Below, piece by piece: positions 31,877 to 43,169 of a stretch of DNA of 64,000 nucleotides (positions are counted from its first letter, which is position 1; each line of letters begins with the position of its first letter). This stretch comes from Pantoea stewartii subsp. stewartii. Its GTDB lineage: Bacteria; Pseudomonadota; Gammaproteobacteria; Enterobacterales; Enterobacteriaceae. The notes under the pieces are model-generated. The model had not been told where the DNA came from. It saw only the letters and a program-made list of their open reading frames with translations, and did no database searches. The DNA lies in contig NZ_VZPF01000004.1 in NCBI RefSeq assembly GCF_008801695.1, positions 30,052 to 94,051 of the forward strand. The letters are read 5' to 3'. The translations under genes were made by a program, and so were the position numbers.

Positions 31877-34561
31877 ATGACAGATGTAACCGTAAAATCG
31901 CTGGCAGCAGAAATTCAGACTTCGGTCGATCGCCTGGTACAGCAGTTTGCTGATGCGGGGATCCCAAAGTCTGAAAATGATGCGGTGACCCAGCATGAGA
32001 AAGAAACCTTACTGTCTCACCTGAAGCATGGTCAGGCCGGTTCAGGCAAACTGACCCTGCAGCGCAAAACGCGTAGTACCTTGAATATTCCTGGCACCGG
32101 GGGTAAAAGTAAATCGGTGCAAATCGAAGTCCGCAAAAAGCGCACGTATGTAAAAGGTGATGCAGAGTCTGAGCAAGCTCAGGCAGAAGCAGAAGCCGAG
32201 GCGCAGCGTGAAGCGGAAGAGCAGGCGCAACGCGAGGCCGCTGAACAGGCGCGTCGTGAAGCGGAACAAAAAGCGCAACGTGAAGCCGAAGAGAAAGCCA
32301 GGCGCGAAGCCGCTGAAAAGGCTAAGCGTGCAGCAGCGGAAAATGAGAAAGTGACTAATCAACCTACCGACGAAGTGACCAAGGCCGCCCAGTCCGATAA
32401 AGCACGTCGTGAAGCTGAAGCCGCTGAACTGAAGCGTAAAGCGGAAGAAGAAGCGCGTCGTAAGCTGGAAGAGGCTGCCCGCCTCGCCGCGGAAGAAGCC
32501 CGCCGTTTAGCCGAAGAAAAAGCGGCTGAATGGGAAAAGCCTGAAGAAGAGGATAAGGGCGACTATCACGTCACCACCTCAACACATGCCCGTCAGGCCG
32601 AAGACGAGAACGATCGTCAGGTCGAAGCGGGTCGTGCCCGCACGCGCAGTGCTAAAGCCGCGCGTCCGGTGAAAAAAGGCAACAAGCATTCAGAAGCCAA
32701 AACCGACCGCGAAGAAGCCCGTGCGCAGGTTCGTGGTGGTAAAGGTGGTAAGCATCGTAAGCCAAGCGCTCTGCAGCAGGGCTTCAACAAGCCAGCACAG
32801 GCGGTTAACCGCGATGTGGTGATTGGCGAAACCATCACCGTTGCTGAACTGGCTAACAAAATGGCCGTTAAAGGTTCACTGGTCATCAAAGCGATGATGA
32901 AAATGGGCGCTATGGCGACCATCAACCAGGTTATCGACCAGGAAACCGCACAGCTGGTTGCCGAAGAAATGGGCCACAAGGTGACCCTTCGTCGTGAAAA
33001 CGAGTTGGAAGAAGCGGTAATGGACGATCGTGATACCGATGCAGCGCAGGAAGCGCGTGCGCCGGTCGTGACCATTATGGGCCACGTTGACCACGGTAAA
33101 ACCTCACTGCTGGATTACATCCGCTCGACCAAAATCGCCTCTGGCGAAGCGGGCGGGATTACACAGCACATCGGTGCATACCACGTCGAAACCGACAACG
33201 GTATGATCACCTTCCTGGATACCCCGGGCCACGCCGCGTTTACCGCGATGCGTGCACGTGGTGCGCAGGCAACGGATATCGTTATCCTCGTGGTGGCGGC
33301 AGATGATGGTGTGATGCCACAAACCATCGAAGCGATTCAGCACGCCAAAGCCGCGAAAGTGCCGGTTGTGGTTGCTGTCAACAAGTGCGATAAGCCAGAA
33401 GCCGATCCGGATCGTGTTAAAAATGAACTGACACAGTACGGCATCATTCCGGAAGAGTGGGGCGGCGAAAACATGTTCGTCAACGTCTCTGCGAAATCGG
33501 GTACCGGTATTGACGATCTGCTGAACGCGATTCTGCTGCAGGCAGAAGTGCTTGAGCTGACGGCCATTCGTGCCGGTATGGCCAGCGGCGTTGTGATCGA
33601 ATCGTTCCTCGACAAAGGTCGTGGTCCGGTTGCGACCGTTCTGGTACGCGAAGGTACGCTGAACAAAGGCGATATCGTTCTGTGTGGCTTTGAATACGGC
33701 CGTGTTCGTGCAATGCGTGACGAACTGGGACGTGAAGTCATGGAAGCGGGCCCGTCTATCCCGGTTGAGATCCTCGGCTTGTCCGGTGTTCCGGCGGCAG
33801 GTGATGAAGCGACCGTGGTGCGTGACGAGAAGAAAGCCCGTGAAGTGGCACTGTATCGTCAGGGCAAATTCCGCGAAGTGAAACTGGCACGTCAGCAGAA
33901 ATCTAAGCTGGAAAACATGTTTGCTAACATGACCGAAGGCGAAGTATCTGAACTGAACATCGTGCTGAAAGCCGACGTTCAGGGCTCTGTGGAAGCGATC
34001 TCCGACTCCCTGCTCAAACTCTCCACCGACGAAGTGAAGGTGAAGATTGTGGGTTCAGGCGTAGGTGGTATCACCGAAACCGACGCGACGCTGGCAGCCG
34101 CATCTAACGCGATTATCCTTGGCTTTAACGTCCGTGCGGACGCATCTGCGCGTCGCGTCATCGACGCTGAAAGCCTGGATCTGCGTTACTACTCCGTCAT
34201 CTATAACCTGATTGACGAAGTGAAAGCCGCAATGAGCGGTATGCTGGCACCAGAGTACAAACAGCAGATCATCGGTCTGGCTGAAGTGCGTGACGTGTTC
34301 AAATCACCGAAATTTGGTGCTATCGCAGGTTGTATGGTGACGGAAGGTAACATCAAGCGTCACAACCCAATCCGCGTCCTGCGCGATAACGTGGTGATCT
34401 ACGAAGGTGAGCTTGAATCACTGCGTCGCTTTAAAGATGACGTTAACGAAGTGCGTAACGGCATGGAGTGCGGTATCGGCGTGAAGAACTATAATGACGT
34501 TCGTGTCGGCGATATGATCGAAGTCTTCGAAGTGATTGAAGTTAAACGCACCATCGCTTAA
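31877..34561 (+). CDS. infB: Translation initiation factor IF-2
   Basis: GTPase that brings initiator tRNA to the ribosome. The N-terminal domain is followed by a long, highly charged Ala/Glu/Arg helical linker (about residues 95-220, AREEAEEK-type repeats). The G domain has G1 GHVDHGKTS from residue 402, G3 DTPGH and G4 NKCD, and domains II-IV follow. Length is 894 residues (E. coli 890). E. coli makes shorter forms from internal starts; I did not assign those here. Confidence 0.98.
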   Translation: MTDVTVKSLAAEIQTSVDRLVQQFADAGIPKSENDAVTQHEKETLLSHLKHGQAGSGKLTLQRKTRSTLNIPGTGGKSKSVQIEVRKKRTYVKGDAESEQAQAEAEAEAQREAEEQAQREAAEQARREAEQKAQREAEEKARREAAEKAKRAAAENEKVTNQPTDEVTKAAQSDKARREAEAAELKRKAEEEARRKLEEAARLAAEEARRLAEEKAAEWEKPEEEDKGDYHVTTSTHARQAEDENDRQVEAGRARTRSAKAARPVKKGNKHSEAKTDREEARAQVRGGKGGKHRKPSALQQGFNKPAQAVNRDVVIGETITVAELANKMAVKGSLVIKAMMKMGAMATINQVIDQETAQLVAEEMGHKVTLRRENELEEAVMDDRDTDAAQEARAPVVTIMGHVDHGKTSLLDYIRSTKIASGEAGGITQHIGAYHVETDNGMITFLDTPGHAAFTAMRARGAQATDIVILVVAADDGVMPQTIEAIQHAKAAKVPVVVAVNKCDKPEADPDRVKNELTQYGIIPEEWGGENMFVNVSAKSGTGIDDLLNAILLQAEVLELTAIRAGMASGVVIESFLDKGRGPVATVLVREGTLNKGDIVLCGFEYGRVRAMRDELGREVMEAGPSIPVEILGLSGVPAAGDEATVVRDEKKAREVALYRQGKFREVKLARQQKSKLENMFANMTEGEVSELNIVLKADVQGSVEAISDSLLKLSTDEVKVKIVGSGVGGITETDATLAAASNAIILGFNVRADASARRVIDAESLDLRYYSVIYNLIDEVKAAMSGMLAPEYKQQIIGLAEVRDVFKSPKFGAIAGCMVTEGNIKRHNPIRVLRDNVVIYEGELESLRRFKDDVNEVRNGMECGIGVKNYNDVRVGDMIEVFEVIEVKRTIA

Positions 34562-34585
34562 GTCCTGGCGTTGATGATGCAATTT

Positions 34586-34604
34586 GGGAGGCCGCTGGCC
34601 TCCC
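34586..34604 (+). other. Hairpin between infB and rbfA
   Basis: GGGAGGCC, loop GCT, GGCCTCCC is a perfect stem but is followed by GAATTATTT, not a clear T run. It could be a weak terminator or an RNA-processing/stability element within the operon. Confidence 0.55.
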
Positions 34605-34626
34605 GAATTATTTGGGAGAAATAAAA

Positions 34627-35034
34627 ATGGCGAAAGAATTTGGCCGTCCGCAGCGTGTATCACAGGAGCTGCAAAAAGAGATTGCGATGATTCTGCAGCG
34701 TGAGATTAAAGATCCACGCCTTGGCATGATGGTGACCGTTTCGGGTGTTGAGGTATCACGTGACCTCGCTTACGCCAAAGTGTTTGTGACATTCCTCAAC
34801 GATCAAGATGAAGAAGCCGTAAAAAATGGCCTGAAAGCGTTGAAAGAAGCCTCGGGTTATATCCGTACGCTGCTGGGTAAAGCCATGCGCCTGCGTATCG
34901 TGCCTGAACTGACCTTCTTCTACGATAACTCGTTGATTGAAGGGATGCGCATGTCCAACCTCGTGACTAACGTGGTGAAAAAAGACGTTGAGCGTCGTGG
35001 TCCAGAAACCACGGATGATGACGAGGAGGCGTAA
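34627..35034 (+). CDS. rbfA: 30S ribosome-binding factor RbfA
   Basis: KH-like factor needed for 16S rRNA 5' end maturation and cold adaptation. It has the family start [26 protein letters not shown] and [14 protein letters not shown] 34627, preceded by GGGAG, gives 135 residues (E. coli 133). Its stop overlaps the truB start by one base (TAATG). Confidence 0.97.
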   Translation: MAKEFGRPQRVSQELQKEIAMILQREIKDPRLGMMVTVSGVEVSRDLAYAKVFVTFLNDQDEEAVKNGLKALKEASGYIRTLLGKAMRLRIVPELTFFYDNSLIEGMRMSNLVTNVVKKDVERRGPETTDDDEEA

Positions 35035-35978
35035 TGAGTCGTCCTCGTCGTCGCGGTCGCGACGTCCATGGCGTTTTGTTGCTGGATAAGCCACAAGGCA
35101 TGTCGTCTAACGATGTTCTGCAGAAGGTGAAACGCATTTTTAACGCTAACCGTGCAGGACACACCGGTGCACTTGATCCGCTGGCAACCGGCATGTTGCC
35201 GATCTGTCTGGGTGAAGCCACCAAGTTCTCGCAGTATCTGCTGGATTCCGATAAGCGTTATCGCGTGATTGCCCGGTTAGGTGAACGTACCGATACCTCC
35301 GATGCGGACGGGAACCGGGTACAAACCCGTCCCGTGACCTTTACCCAGGCCGATCTGGATACCGCACTGGACAGTTTTCGTGGTGACATTATGCAGGTGC
35401 CGTCGATGTTTTCAGCATTGAAACATCAGGGCCGGAAACTGTATGAATATGCCCGCGAAGGCATCACTATCGAACGTGAGCCCCGGCCGATCACCGTGTA
35501 TGACTTGCAGTTTATTCGCTGGCAGGGCAGTGAGCTTGAGCTGGAAATTCACTGCTCTAAAGGTACGTACATCCGTACCATTATTGACGATTTGGGTGAA
35601 AAGCTGGGCTGCGGTGCGCATGTCATCATGCTGCGTCGTTTGCAGGTAGCACGCTATCCCTTCGAAAGAATGGTCACGCTGGAGCAGCTTCAGGCGTTGC
35701 AGGCAGAGGCGAACGCCTCAGGCGACGATCTGGCGTTACAGCTCGATCCTCTGCTGCTGCCCATGGACAGTCCGGCTGCGGATTTTCCTGCGGTCAACCT
35801 GTCAGCGGATGTGGCGGCCTACTTTAAACAGGGCCAGCCGGTGCATGCAAGTCAGGCACCTGACCAGGGGCTGGTTCGCGTCACCGAAGGTGAAACACGC
35901 AAGTTTATCGGTATGGCAGAAGTGGCCGACGATGGCCGGATTGCTCCACGCCGTTTAGTGGTTGAGTATCAGAATTAA
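35034..35978 (+). CDS. truB: tRNA pseudouridine(55) synthase TruB
   Basis: Makes pseudouridine 55 in the T loop of tRNAs. The catalytic aspartate is D48 in [12 protein letters not shown], with [11 protein letters not shown] upstream and a C-terminal PUA domain. Length is 314 residues, identical to E. coli. It is translationally coupled to rbfA. Confidence 0.98.
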   Translation: MSRPRRRGRDVHGVLLLDKPQGMSSNDVLQKVKRIFNANRAGHTGALDPLATGMLPICLGEATKFSQYLLDSDKRYRVIARLGERTDTSDADGNRVQTRPVTFTQADLDTALDSFRGDIMQVPSMFSALKHQGRKLYEYAREGITIEREPRPITVYDLQFIRWQGSELELEIHCSKGTYIRTIIDDLGEKLGCGAHVIMLRRLQVARYPFERMVTLEQLQALQAEANASGDDLALQLDPLLLPMDSPAADFPAVNLSADVAAYFKQGQPVHASQAPDQGLVRVTEGETRKFIGMAEVADDGRIAPRRLVVEYQN

Positions 35979-36003
35979 GTTGTGCGCTTTTCATTAAGGG
36001 CAT

Positions 36004-36032
36004 TTGCGTTGCCTTCTGGCGAAGAGTAGAAT
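36004..36032 (+). promoter_or_regulatory. Sigma-70 promoter of rpsO
   Basis: TTGCGT at 36004-36009, a 17-base spacer, then TAGAAT at 36027-36032, about 70 bases upstream of the rpsO start. The leader is where E. coli S15 represses its own translation. Confidence 0.7.
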
Positions 36033-36101
36033 AGCGCGGCTTTAAAGCGGGATGCTGAATTAGAGATCGGCGCCCATACATTCATTTAACTGGAGTTTAT
36101 T

Positions 36102-36371
36102 ATGTCTCTAAGCGTAGAAGCTAAAGCAGAGATCGTTGCTAAATATGGTCGTGGTGCTAACGACAGCGGTTCAACTGAAGTTCAGGTTGCACTGTTGACC
36201 GCGCAGATCAGCCATCTGCAGGGCCACTTCTCTGAGCACAAAAAAGACCACCACAGCCGCCGCGGTCTGCTGCGCATGGTATCTCAGCGTCGTAAGCTGC
36301 TGGACTACCTGAAGCGTAAAGACGTTGCACGCTACAGCAGCCTGATCGAAAGCCTCGGTCTGCGTCGCTAA
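36102..36371 (+). CDS. rpsO: Small ribosomal subunit protein uS15
   Basis: Primary 16S rRNA-binding protein. It is 89 residues with [20 protein letters not shown], the RNA-contact region [20 protein letters not shown] and the usual C-terminus. It lies between truB and pnp and is followed by a strong terminator, as in E. coli. Confidence 0.99.
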   Translation: MSLSVEAKAEIVAKYGRGANDSGSTEVQVALLTAQISHLQGHFSEHKKDHHSRRGLLRMVSQRRKLLDYLKRKDVARYSSLIESLGLRR

Positions 36372-36450
36372 GTCTTAAAATCGGATCGTCCGGGATGCCA
36401 CAAATGTGTGCTAAAACCCCTTTGGCGATCAGATTTGTGCGAGTTTCATG

Positions 36451-36478
36451 AAAAGGGGGCCTTTATGGCCCCTTTTTT
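36451..36478 (+). terminator. Terminator after rpsO
   Basis: AAAAGGGGGCC, loop TTTAT, GGCCCCTTTTTT lies 79 bases after the rpsO stop. Confidence 0.85.
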
Positions 36479-36550
36479 CGAGCAATGCGCAGCAATCCTG
36501 AGCAAACTCATGTATTGTTGTTGGGTGTGATCTTTGTTTGCAGAGGTTCG

Positions 36551-36605
36551 CGCGGCTAATGAGAGGCTTTACCGCAGGGGCGGTTAAGGGTTGTCATTAG
36601 TCGCG
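36551..36605 (+). promoter_or_regulatory. pnp leader RNase III hairpin (autoregulatory element)
   Basis: CGCGGCTAATGA pairs with TCATTAGTCGCG at the two ends of a 55-base segment, with an inner stem ACCGC/GCGGT. The order and bases match the E. coli pnp leader duplex that RNase III cleaves and PNPase then removes to repress its own synthesis. It lies about 70 bases before the pnp start. Confidence 0.85.
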
Positions 36606-36676
36606 AGGATGCAACGGAGATCGGTAATTAATGGCAGGCTCAAGATAGCACTGCCCCGATGTTAAGGACTTTGATT

Positions 36677-38806
36677 TTGCTTAATCCGATCGTACGCAAA
36701 TTCCAATATGGTCAACATACCGTCACGCTGGAAACCGGCATGATGGCTCGCCAGGCGACTGCCGCCGTTATGGTGAGCATGGATGACACCGCTGTTTTTG
36801 TCACCGTTGTTGGCCAGAAAAAAACCAAACCAGGCCAGGACTTCTTCCCACTGACCGTTAACTATCAGGAGCGTACTTACGCTGCTGGTCGTATCCCGGG
36901 CAGCTTCTTCCGTCGCGAAGGTCGCCCAAGCGAAGGTGAAACGTTGATTTCACGTCTGATTGACCGTCCGGTGCGTCCTCTGTTCCCGGAAGGGTTCGTT
37001 AACGAAGTTCAGGTGATTGCGACCGTTGTTTCGGTCAACCCACAGGTTCACCCAGACATCGTTGCGATGATCGGTGCCTCTGCCGCGCTGGCGCTGTCGG
37101 GTCTGCCTTTCAATGGCCCAATCGGTGCGGCGCGTGTGGGTTATATCAATGACCAGTACGTACTGAACCCAACGGCTGACGAACTGAAAACGTCACGTCT
37201 GGATCTGGTGGTTGCTGGTACGCAGAACGCCGTTCTGATGGTGGAATCTGAAGCAGAAATCCTGTCTGAAGAACAAATGCTGGGTGCTGTGGTGTTCGGC
37301 CACGATCAGCAGCAGGTGGTGATTGAAAACATTAATGCACTGGTCGCTGAAGCGGGCAAACCGCGTTGGGACTGGCAGCCAGAAGCGGCCAATACCGCAC
37401 TGATTTCACGTGTCGCGGCCCTGGCTGAAGCGCGTATCAGCGATGCGTACCGTATCACTGACAAGCAAGCGCGTTATGCCCAGGTTGACGCCATCAAAGA
37501 CGAAACCATCGCGGCGCTGCTGGCGGAAGACGAATCCCTGGATGCGGCTGAAATCGGTGATATCGTGCACAGCCTGGAGAAGACGGTTGTTCGTACCCGT
37601 ATTCTGAACGGCGAGCCGCGTATCGATGGCCGTGAAAAAGACATGATTCGTGGTCTGGACGTGCGGACCGGCGTACTGCCGCGTACCCATGGTTCAGCCC
37701 TGTTCACCCGTGGTGAAACACAGGCGCTGGTGACCGCAACGCTGGGTACCACCCGTGATGCGCAGAACCTGGATGAACTAATGGGTGAGCGTACCGACAG
37801 CTTCCTGTTCCACTACAACTTCCCTCCCTACTCAGTAGGTGAAACCGGTATGGTGGGCTCGCCTAAGCGTCGTGAAATTGGTCACGGTCGTCTGGCGAAG
37901 CGCGGCGTGTTGGCCGTAATGCCAAAAGTGGAAGATTTCCCTTACACCGTTCGTGTCGTGTCTGAAATCACTGAATCAAACGGTTCATCTTCTATGGCTT
38001 CCGTCTGTGGTGCTTCTCTGGCGCTGATGGACGCGGGCGTACCTATTAAAGCGTCTGTTGCCGGTATCGCGATGGGCCTGGTAAAAGAAGACGACAAATT
38101 TGTTGTTCTGTCTGACATTCTGGGTGATGAAGATCACCTGGGTGATATGGACTTCAAAGTGGCGGGTAGCCGTGACGGTATCACCGCGCTGCAGATGGAC
38201 ATCAAAATTGAAGGCATCACCCGCGAGATCATGCAGGTAGCGCTGAATCAGGCCAAAGGTGCACGTCTGCACATTCTGGGCGTGATGGAGCAGGCTATCA
38301 GCACGCCGCGTCAGGAAATCTCTGAGTTCGCACCGCGCATTTACACCATCAAGATCAGTTCAGATAAGATCAAAGATGTGATCGGTAAAGGCGGTTCTGT
38401 TATCCGTGCGCTGACCGAAGAAACCGGCACCACCATCGAAATCGAAGATGACGGTACCGTAAAAATCGCGGCAACTGATGGCCTGAAAGCGAAAGAAGCG
38501 ATTCGTCGCATCGAAGAGATCACCGCTGAAATCGAAGTGGGCCGCATTTACAGCGGTAAAGTCACGCGCATTGTCGATTTCGGTGCTTTCGTTGCTATCG
38601 GCGGCGGTAAAGAAGGCCTGGTGCACATTTCACAAATCGCTGATAAGCGCGTTGAGAAAGTGACGGATTATCTGCAGATGGGTCAGGAAGTACCGGTGAA
38701 GGTGATGGAAGTGGATCGCCAGGGCCGTGTTCGTCTGAGCATCAAAGAAGCGACAGAAACCAAGCCTGAGGCTGTTGCAGCTGAGAGCGCACCTGACGCT
38801 GAATAA
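36677..38806 (+). CDS. pnp: Polyribonucleotide nucleotidyltransferase (PNPase)
   Basis: Phosphorolytic 3'-5' exoribonuclease and core degradosome subunit. It has two RNase PH domains (about 1-210 and 315-540), a KH domain (about 553-612, [16 protein letters not shown]) and an S1 domain (about 620-690). The start is TTG 36677 ([10 protein letters not shown]), after AAGGA at 36662-36666, as in E. coli. This gives 709 residues (E. coli 711). An in-frame ATG at 36659 precedes the ribosome site and is unlikely. Confidence 0.96.
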   Translation: MLNPIVRKFQYGQHTVTLETGMMARQATAAVMVSMDDTAVFVTVVGQKKTKPGQDFFPLTVNYQERTYAAGRIPGSFFRREGRPSEGETLISRLIDRPVRPLFPEGFVNEVQVIATVVSVNPQVHPDIVAMIGASAALALSGLPFNGPIGAARVGYINDQYVLNPTADELKTSRLDLVVAGTQNAVLMVESEAEILSEEQMLGAVVFGHDQQQVVIENINALVAEAGKPRWDWQPEAANTALISRVAALAEARISDAYRITDKQARYAQVDAIKDETIAALLAEDESLDAAEIGDIVHSLEKTVVRTRILNGEPRIDGREKDMIRGLDVRTGVLPRTHGSALFTRGETQALVTATLGTTRDAQNLDELMGERTDSFLFHYNFPPYSVGETGMVGSPKRREIGHGRLAKRGVLAVMPKVEDFPYTVRVVSEITESNGSSSMASVCGASLALMDAGVPIKASVAGIAMGLVKEDDKFVVLSDILGDEDHLGDMDFKVAGSRDGITALQMDIKIEGITREIMQVALNQAKGARLHILGVMEQAISTPRQEISEFAPRIYTIKISSDKIKDVIGKGGSVIRALTEETGTTIEIEDDGTVKIAATDGLKAKEAIRRIEEITAEIEVGRIYSGKVTRIVDFGAFVAIGGGKEGLVHISQIADKRVEKVTDYLQMGQEVPVKVMEVDRQGRVRLSIKEATETKPEAVAAESAPDAE

Positions 38807-38820
38807 GTCTTTCCTGATTT

Positions 38821-38851
38821 GCCTCTCCTTGCCTGGCAGGGGGAGGCTTTT
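38821..38851 (+). terminator. Terminator after pnp
   Basis: GCCTCTCC, a 10-base loop, GGGGGAGGC (one G-T pair), then TTTT, 14 bases beyond the pnp stop. Confidence 0.75.
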
Positions 38852-38935
38852 GTGTCATCGCGAGGGCAGGAATCCTTGTGCACAGCAGGCGGATAACAGG
38901 ACGGTTGTCCCAATGTTTGTATTCGGGAGTTGGAA

Positions 38936-39820
38936 ATGAAGCCTTTTTTGCGCTGGTGTTTTGTTGCGACAGCTTTGACGCTGGCAGGATGCAGCAACTC
39001 CAATTGGCGTAAGAACGAAGTTCTTGCAGTACCTTTACAGCCCACACTGCAGCAGGAAGTGATTCTGGCTCGCATGGAACAAATTCTTGCCAGTCGAGCC
39101 CTTACCGATGATGAACGCGCACAGCTGTTATATGAGCGCGGAGTGTTGTATGATAGTTTGGGTCTGAGGGCATTAGCGCGGAACGATTTTTCGCAAGCGC
39201 TGTCTATAAGACCTGATATGCCAGAAGTGTTTAACTATCTTGGTATATACTTAACGCAGGCGGGCAACTATGATGCCGCCTATGAAGCGTTTGATTCTGT
39301 ACTTGAGATTGATCCAACTTACAACTATGCGCATTTAAATCGTGGTATCGCCCTCTATTACGGTGGTCGATACAAGTTAGCGCAAGATGATCTGCTGGCG
39401 TTTTATCAAGACGATCCTAACGATCCTTTCCGTAGCTTGTGGCTCTATCTTGTTGAAAGCAAGATGGACGCAGCCAAAGCAAAAGTGGCGCTTAAACAGC
39501 GTTACGATAAAGCGGTTAAGGACCAATGGGGATGGAATATTGTCGAGTTCTACCTGGGCGACATCAGCGAAGCAACACTGATGGAACGTCTCAAGGCGGA
39601 CGCAACGGATAACACCTCGCTCGCTGAACATCTCAGTGAAACCAACTTCTATTTAGGTAAGTATTACCTAAGTCTGGGGGAGAAGGACAACGCAGAAGCG
39701 TTGTTCAAACTGGCGGTCGCCAACAACGTGAATAACTTTGTTGAACACCGATACGCATTGTTGGAACTGGCGCTACTCGGCCAGGCACAAGACGATTTAT
39801 CAGAATCTGACCAGCAATAG
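38936..39820 (+). CDS. nlpI: Outer-membrane lipoprotein NlpI
   Basis: TPR lipoprotein adaptor that, in E. coli, binds the protease Prc and peptidoglycan endopeptidases such as MepS. A lipoprotein signal has the lipobox LAGC with C19, followed by TPR units ([22 protein letters not shown] and [11 protein letters not shown]). Start ATG 38936 gives 294 residues, the E. coli length. It is 129 bases downstream of pnp. Confidence 0.97.
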   Translation: MKPFLRWCFVATALTLAGCSNSNWRKNEVLAVPLQPTLQQEVILARMEQILASRALTDDERAQLLYERGVLYDSLGLRALARNDFSQALSIRPDMPEVFNYLGIYLTQAGNYDAAYEAFDSVLEIDPTYNYAHLNRGIALYYGGRYKLAQDDLLAFYQDDPNDPFRSLWLYLVESKMDAAKAKVALKQRYDKAVKDQWGWNIVEFYLGDISEATLMERLKADATDNTSLAEHLSETNFYLGKYYLSLGEKDNAEALFKLAVANNVNNFVEHRYALLELALLGQAQDDLSESDQQ

Positions 39821-39923
39821 CTGACGAACTTTTTTGCCTGTAAACCTGTCAAGTCATCATCTTCAGGGATGAGGGCTTTTCTGTTCGTCAAAACTTCTAA
39901 TTTGAGCCGGTTCACACTTTTTG

Positions 39924-40004
39924 ATGAAAATGACTGAAAGTTTTCACGACGAGTTATGTAGACTGGCCGCCGCAATCAACGAGGCACGTGTACTACATGA
40001 CTGA
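39924..40004 (+). CDS. yrbN: Small protein YrbN, overlapping deaD
   Basis: A 26-codon open frame between nlpI and deaD, beginning [20 protein letters not shown] and ending RVLHD. It resembles the short E. coli protein YrbN at the same place, including the HDELCRLAA core. Its stop lies inside deaD, overlapping that start by 8 bases, so translation of the two may be coupled. There is no strong ribosome site. Function is unknown; it may act as a leader peptide for deaD. Confidence 0.8.
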   Translation: MKMTESFHDELCRLAAAINEARVLHD

Positions 40005-41865
40005 TATTCAAACCACTTTTGCAGACCTTGGCCTGAACGCCGACATCCTTGAATCACTGAACGGCATGGGCTACGTAAAGCCATCCCCAATCCAGGCTGA
40101 GTGTATTCCTCACCTGTTGGCGGGCCGTGACGTGTTAGGCATGGCGCAGACCGGGAGTGGTAAAACGGCAGCGTTCTCTCTGCCGCTGTTAAACAACATT
40201 GATCCGACTATTAAAGCACCGCAAATTTTGGTGCTGGCTCCTACCCGCGAACTGGCGGTTCAGGTTGCTGAAGCGATGACCGAATTCTCTAAGCACATGC
40301 GCGGTCTGAACGTAGTTGCCCTTTACGGCGGCCAGCGTTATGACGTGCAGCTGCGTGCTCTGCGCCAGGGACCCCAGGTTGTTGTGGGAACCCCAGGTCG
40401 TCTGCTGGATCACCTGAAGCGTGGCACGTTAGATCTGTCTAATCTGCGTGGTCTGGTGCTGGACGAAGCAGATGAAATGTTACGTATGGGCTTCATCGAA
40501 GACGTTGAAACCATCATGGCGCAGATCCCGGAAGGTCATCAGACCGCGCTGTTCTCTGCCACCATGCCAGAAGCGATTCGTCGTATCACCAAGCGTTTCA
40601 TGAAAGATCCGCAGGAAGTGCGTATTCAGTCGAGCCTGACAACGCGTCCTGACATCAGCCAGAGCTACTGGACGGCTTACGGCCGTAAAACCGATGCACT
40701 GGTTCGCTTCCTGGAAGCAGAAGATTTTGATGCGGCGATCATCTTCGTTCGTACCAAAAATGCCACTCTGGAAGTCGCTGAAGCGCTGGAGCGTAGCGGT
40801 TACAACAGCGCGGCCCTGAACGGTGATATGAACCAGGCCCTGCGTGAGCAGACGCTGGAGCGTTTGAAAGATGGTCGTCTGGACATCCTGATCGCGACTG
40901 ACGTTGCGGCTCGTGGCCTGGACGTTGAGCGTATCAGCCTGGTTGTTAACTACGATATCCCGATGGACGCCGAATCTTACGTTCACCGTATTGGCCGTAC
41001 GGGTCGTGCGGGTCGTGCGGGGCGCGCACTGCTGTTCGTTGAGAACCGCGAGCGTCGTCTGCTGCGCAACATCGAACGCACCATGAAGCTGACTATTCCG
41101 GAAGTTGAGCTGCCAAACGCAGAGCTGCTGGGTCAGCGTCGTCTGGCTAAGTTTGCCGCGAAAGTTCAGCAGCAACTGGAAAGCAGCGATCTGGAACAGT
41201 ACCGTGCACTGCTGACCAAAATGCAGCCTGAAGAAGAGCTGGATATCGAAACGCTGGCTGCCGCCCTGCTGAAAATGGCACAGGGTGAGCGTCCGCTGAT
41301 CGTACCTGCTGACGCACCGCGTCCTCCGCGCCGCGAATTCCGTGAGCGTGATGATCGTCGCGACAGCCGTGGTCCACGTGACAGCCGTGATGGCGATCGT
41401 CCACGTCGTGAGCGTCGCGATGTTGGCGACATGCAACTGTATCGCATTGAAGTGGGCCGTGATGACGGTGTTGAAGTTCGTCACATCGTTGGCGCGATTG
41501 CTAACGAAGGCGACATCAGCAGCCGTTACATCGGTAACATCAAACTGTTTGGTACGCACTCGACGATCGAACTGCCGAAAGGCATGCCGGGCGATGTCCT
41601 GCAGCACTTTACCCGTACGCGTATTCTAAACAAGCCGATGAATATGCAACTGCTGGGTGATGCACAGCCGCATGAAAGTGGCCGTGGTGAGCGTCGTTCA
41701 GGTTCTGGCGAGCGTCGTGGTCCTCGTCCTGAAGGTCAGGGCCGTCGTTTCTCTTCTGAGCGCCGTGAAGGTGGTCGTGAAGGTGGACGCAGCTTTAACC
41801 GTGAAGGCGGTCATGGTCCACGTCGTGAAGACGGTGCTGCTGCACCTCGTCGTCGTGACGCATAA
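39997..41865 (+). CDS. deaD: ATP-dependent DEAD-box RNA helicase DeaD (CsdA)
   Basis: Cold-shock helicase for 50S assembly and mRNA decay. It has the Q motif, motif I AQTGSGKT, motif II LDEADEM, motif III SAT and motif [17 protein letters not shown], then a DbpA-like RNA-binding domain, and a C-terminal Arg/Gly-rich tail full of GER, REGG and RRE repeats. ATG 39997 gives 622 residues (E. coli 629); a GTG three codons upstream is possible. The start is embedded in the end of yrbN. Confidence 0.97.
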   Translation: MTDIQTTFADLGLNADILESLNGMGYVKPSPIQAECIPHLLAGRDVLGMAQTGSGKTAAFSLPLLNNIDPTIKAPQILVLAPTRELAVQVAEAMTEFSKHMRGLNVVALYGGQRYDVQLRALRQGPQVVVGTPGRLLDHLKRGTLDLSNLRGLVLDEADEMLRMGFIEDVETIMAQIPEGHQTALFSATMPEAIRRITKRFMKDPQEVRIQSSLTTRPDISQSYWTAYGRKTDALVRFLEAEDFDAAIIFVRTKNATLEVAEALERSGYNSAALNGDMNQALREQTLERLKDGRLDILIATDVAARGLDVERISLVVNYDIPMDAESYVHRIGRTGRAGRAGRALLFVENRERRLLRNIERTMKLTIPEVELPNAELLGQRRLAKFAAKVQQQLESSDLEQYRALLTKMQPEEELDIETLAAALLKMAQGERPLIVPADAPRPPRREFRERDDRRDSRGPRDSRDGDRPRRERRDVGDMQLYRIEVGRDDGVEVRHIVGAIANEGDISSRYIGNIKLFGTHSTIELPKGMPGDVLQHFTRTRILNKPMNMQLLGDAQPHESGRGERRSGSGERRGPRPEGQGRRFSSERREGGREGGRSFNREGGHGPRREDGAAAPRRRDA

Positions 41866-41886
41866 GCGAGACGATTTCGCATGATA

Positions 41887-41918
41887 AAAAGGGAAGCCTG
41901 CTGGCTTCCCTTTTTTTT
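41887..41918 (+). terminator. Terminator after deaD (first copy)
   Basis: AAAAGGGAAGCC, loop TGCT, GGCTTCCC, then eight T residues, 21 bases after the deaD stop. A mirrored copy lies at 41980-42007. Confidence 0.9.
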
Positions 41919-41979
41919 GCCCTTGCGGTAAATCCATGTCAGGGCAGACCGGCTGAGACAGCGGGGAAGCAAGATAAGT

Positions 41980-42007
41980 AAAGGGAAGCCAGCAGGCTTC
42001 CCTTTTT
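41980..42007. terminator. Terminator between deaD and yhbW (mirrored second copy)
   Basis: AAAGGGAAGCC, loop AGCA, GGCTTCCC, TTTTT. It is the reverse complement of the hairpin at 41887-41918. On the minus strand it lies 40 bases beyond the yhbW stop, so it can serve both convergent genes. Confidence 0.8.
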
Positions 42008-42046
42008 GTCTTTGCCTTTTACCTGGCGCGAAACAGAACGAGGCGT

Positions 42047-43057
42047 TTACAGCCCGCGTGCCGCCTCCATCGCCAGCTTAAAGGAGTGCAGACGTGCATC
42101 GGTATCGTAAATCTGACCGTTAACCATGATCTCATCGGCCTGCGTTTCACGCAGCAGCGAGGCCAGACCGTGACGCACTTTATCCACGTCCCCGACCAGC
42201 GACATGCTCAGAGCCTGCTGGACGCCATACTGTTCTGACGGCGACCAGAGGCTGTCCATATTCTGCACCGGGGCAGGTAACGGACCGGGCTTGCCGCGAC
42301 GCAAATTAATAAACTGCTGCTGCATTGAGGTAAACAGAAAACGGGCGTCGCTTTCCGTGTCCGCCGCCACGATGTTAATGCAGACGGTAGCATAAGGTTC
42401 AGCAAGGCGGGCTGACGGTGTAAAGTTTTCACGATAAACATGCAGAGCCTGGAACAGCTGGTCCGGTGCGAAATGCGAGGCAAACGCAAACGGCAGCCCC
42501 ATTTTGGCCGAGAGCTGGGCGCTGTACAGGCTGGAACCCAGTAACCAGACGGGAATTTTCATCCCTAAACCAGGTACCGGCTGAACAGGCGGCTGTGCGC
42601 CAGCTTCTGCATCAAACCAGTGAATCAGCTCGGCCACATCATCCGGAAACGTATCGGCCTGCATGCCTGACAGGTTGCGACGTAAAGCCAGCATCGTGCG
42701 CTGATCCGATCCTGGCGCACGGCCTAATCCCAGATCGATGCGATCGGGATACAGCGATGCCAGGGTGCCGAACTGTTCTGCGATCACCAGCGGCGCGTGA
42801 TTGGGCAACATAATGCCGCCAGAGCCCAGACGCAGCGTCGTGGTGTTTGCGGCCAGATAGCCGATTAACACGGCTGTGGCGGCGCTGGCGATGCCGGTCA
42901 TATTATGGTGCTCAGCTAACCAGTAACGTTCAAATCCCAGGGCTTCGGCCTGACGTGCCAGCGCAAGTGAATTCTGAAACGCATCACGTGGCGTAGCGCC
43001 CTGAGGAACAGGGGCAAGATCGAGTACAGAGAGGCGAACGTTTTTTTTCTCAGACAT
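42047..43057 (-). CDS. yhbW: Luciferase-like monooxygenase YhbW
   Basis: Member of the bacterial-luciferase-like flavin-dependent family (TIM barrel). Its substrate is unknown. It is 336 residues (E. coli 335), with the conserved [32 protein letters not shown] and [12 protein letters not shown]. It is 112 bases downstream of ubiV on the same strand, so it may be read from the ubiUV promoter. Confidence 0.93.
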   Translation of the reverse strand: MSEKKNVRLSVLDLAPVPQGATPRDAFQNSLALARQAEALGFERYWLAEHHNMTGIASAATAVLIGYLAANTTTLRLGSGGIMLPNHAPLVIAEQFGTLASLYPDRIDLGLGRAPGSDQRTMLALRRNLSGMQADTFPDDVAELIHWFDAEAGAQPPVQPVPGLGMKIPVWLLGSSLYSAQLSAKMGLPFAFASHFAPDQLFQALHVYRENFTPSARLAEPYATVCINIVAADTESDARFLFTSMQQQFINLRRGKPGPLPAPVQNMDSLWSPSEQYGVQQALSMSLVGDVDKVRHGLASLLRETQADEIMVNGQIYDTDARLHSFKLAMEAARGL

Positions 43058-43169
43058 GGGTACTCCAGAGGTTATAGCGCAGGTTTCATACCCTGCACTA
43101 TTAAGTATTGCGCAACATTCGCTATATTAAAACGCTTTACGCCCACTCTCTGTTGCCTGTATGTGCGTT

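Larger units (their letters stand above)
36451..36625 (-). ncRNA. Candidate antisense sRNA in the rpsO-pnp spacer (SraG-like)
   Basis: E. coli encodes the sRNA SraG on the opposite strand of this spacer. Here the minus strand is free of genes and ends at a hairpin, AAAAGGGGCC, loop ATAAA, GGCCCCCTTTT, which could terminate such an RNA. I could not recognise a clear promoter or confirm sequence identity, so this rests on position and the hairpin only. Confidence 0.25.

Noticed and set aside
32157..32560. Repetitive Ala/Glu/Arg codons in infB as a possible tandem repeat or recombination site
   Set aside because: This is the normal charged linker of IF-2; unit sequences are degenerate.
34720..34770. 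Possible second promoter inside rbfA
   Set aside because: No convincing -35/-10 pair; operon layout explains expression.
40480..41607. 375-codon minus-strand open frame opposite deaD
   Set aside because: Composition is that of a mirror frame of a strongly biased gene (rich in Thr, Asn, Phe, Gln); deaD itself is certain.
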